DNA from: SHLQ01 sp964517125
Lineage (GTDB): Bacteria; Actinomycetota; Acidimicrobiia; Acidimicrobiales; SHLQ01
Assembly: GCA_964517125.1 (NCBI GenBank)
Contig: CAZFBD010000130.1
Location: forward strand, 1 to 5,571
Length of the DNA stretch: 5,571 nucleotides
Direction: 5' to 3'
Part shown: positions 5,229-5,571 of the stretch, piece after piece
How the letters are laid out: each line of letters opens with the position of its first letter
Position numbering within the stretch: the first letter of the stretch is position 1
Notes under the pieces: model-generated
Told to the model about the DNA's origin: nothing
Database searches by the model: none
What the model saw: only the letters and a program-made list of their open reading frames with translations
Translations under genes and position numbers: made by a program

Positions 5229-5480
5229 CTATCCGACCATCCTTCGCAGAGCGGTCACGTAGCGCACCGCTTCACCGGTGATCTTGCCGATGGACGCATC
5301 GGTTTCGATGAGGGCGGGGACCGGCACGAGGTGCTCGGTGAGGATCACGCCGTGTTCGAGGATGTCGTCAGAGGCGTGCTGAATCTCGACCGCCGGCCGG
5401 ATCACCCGGTTGGCGAGGAAGATGACGAGGGGGACGACAACGAGAAGGATGAGGGCGTTCCCTATCCACCACAACCACAT
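5229..5480 (-). CDS. Small single-pass membrane protein, family X (copy 1)
   Basis: Unrecognised 83-residue protein and the first gene of the small-protein cluster. The Trp-rich start MWLWWIGN leads into a membrane segment (about 5-23), then Arg25 and Arg28 mark the cytoplasmic side. The tail contains ASDDILE (36-42), Thr68 in KITGEAVR 28 residues after Ile40, Leu78 and a terminal Gly83. These match the tails of the 4190-4480 and 4477-4749 products at the same spacing. I count 11 of 52 identities with the former, plus LWWI. The ATG at 5478-5480 is preceded by GGGGGT about six bases upstream. A promoter-like pair of boxes lies 48-77 bases upstream. Its stop adjoins the start of the family Y gene. 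Function unknown. Confidence 0.8.
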   Translation of the reverse strand: MWLWWIGNALILLVVVPLVIFLANRVIRPAVEIQHASDDILEHGVILTEHLVPVPALIETDASIGKITGEAVRYVTALRRMVG

Positions 5481-5527
5481 GTTGGTACCCCCAGGAGCGT
5501 GAGACTTCAGGCTCGAATATCACCCGG

Positions 5528-5557
5528 ACTGTAGCCGATGTCACTAGGTGTTGTCTA
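5528..5557 (-). promoter_or_regulatory. Candidate promoter of the small-membrane-protein cluster
   Basis: On the minus strand, TAGACA (5552-5557, five of six bases of TTGACA) is followed after 18 bases by TACAGT (5528-5533, fits TAnnnT). The predicted start near 5521 gives a leader of about 40 bases before the ATG at 5480. The six genes downstream have gaps of 32 bases or less, so this promoter could drive all of them as one transcript. Confidence 0.5.
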
Positions 5558-5564
5558 CATGTAG
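5555..5564. promoter_or_regulatory. 10-bp palindrome overlapping the candidate -35 box
   Basis: CTACATGTAG is a perfect 10-bp palindrome that overlaps three bases of the candidate -35 box of the small-gene cluster. It could be a binding site for a dimeric regulator, but palindromes this short arise by chance. The window ends seven bases further on, so a larger site cannot be judged. Confidence 0.25.
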
Positions 5565-5571
5565 TCGGCCG

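Noticed and set aside
1..5571. CRISPR arrays, tRNA or rRNA genes, insertion sequences, toxin-antitoxin or phage genes
   Set aside because: No direct-repeat array, no recognisable cloverleaf or rRNA sequence, no transposase or integrase motif and no terminal inverted repeats were seen on either strand.

Overview
The window looks like a draft contig from a high-GC actinobacterium. The best clue is the lipoprotein encoded at 2694-3809, whose signal peptide is followed by a Thr/Glu/Ala-rich linker made of TTTTE-type units. That architecture is common in Acidimicrobiia such as Ilumatobacter. The assignment is an inference from style and codon use; no marker gene is present. A run of 10 Ns (2598-2607), flanked by a 61-base stretch of pure G/C, marks an assembly junction.

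Layout. The first 123 bases hold the 3' end of a plus-strand gene that I do not recognise. All other genes are on the minus strand, so transcription runs from high to low coordinates. The distal block (5480 down to 3925) is a tight cluster of six very small genes. Five encode single-pass membrane proteins with short, probably cytoplasmic helical tails, and one encodes a 58-residue soluble DUF1059-type protein. After a 115-base interval with a plausible promoter and a 19-bp palindrome comes an ABC importer set: substrate-binding lipoprotein (2694-3809), the unresolved gap region, ATPase (1738-2502), permease (957-1751) and a second permease (169-963). The last three overlap by a few bases and are probably translationally coupled.

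How the genes work together. The importer belongs to the nitrate/sulfonate/taurine/pyrimidine (SsuABC, TauABC, ThiXYZ-like) superfamily. A lipid-anchored NMT1/THI5-like receptor would deliver a small solute to a channel formed by two related but distinct permeases, driven by a canonical ATPase. Nothing in the window identifies the solute.

The small-protein cluster is the most unusual part. Hand alignment indicates that its five membrane proteins fall into two families: X (5229-5480, 4477-4749, 4190-4480) and Y (4965-5228, 3925-4188). They are arranged X1-Y1-DUF1059-X2-X3-Y2, so the cluster seems to have grown by duplication of an X-Y unit. Its function is unknown. A hetero-oligomeric membrane assembly with a small metal-binding-like partner is a reasonable hypothesis but no more than that.
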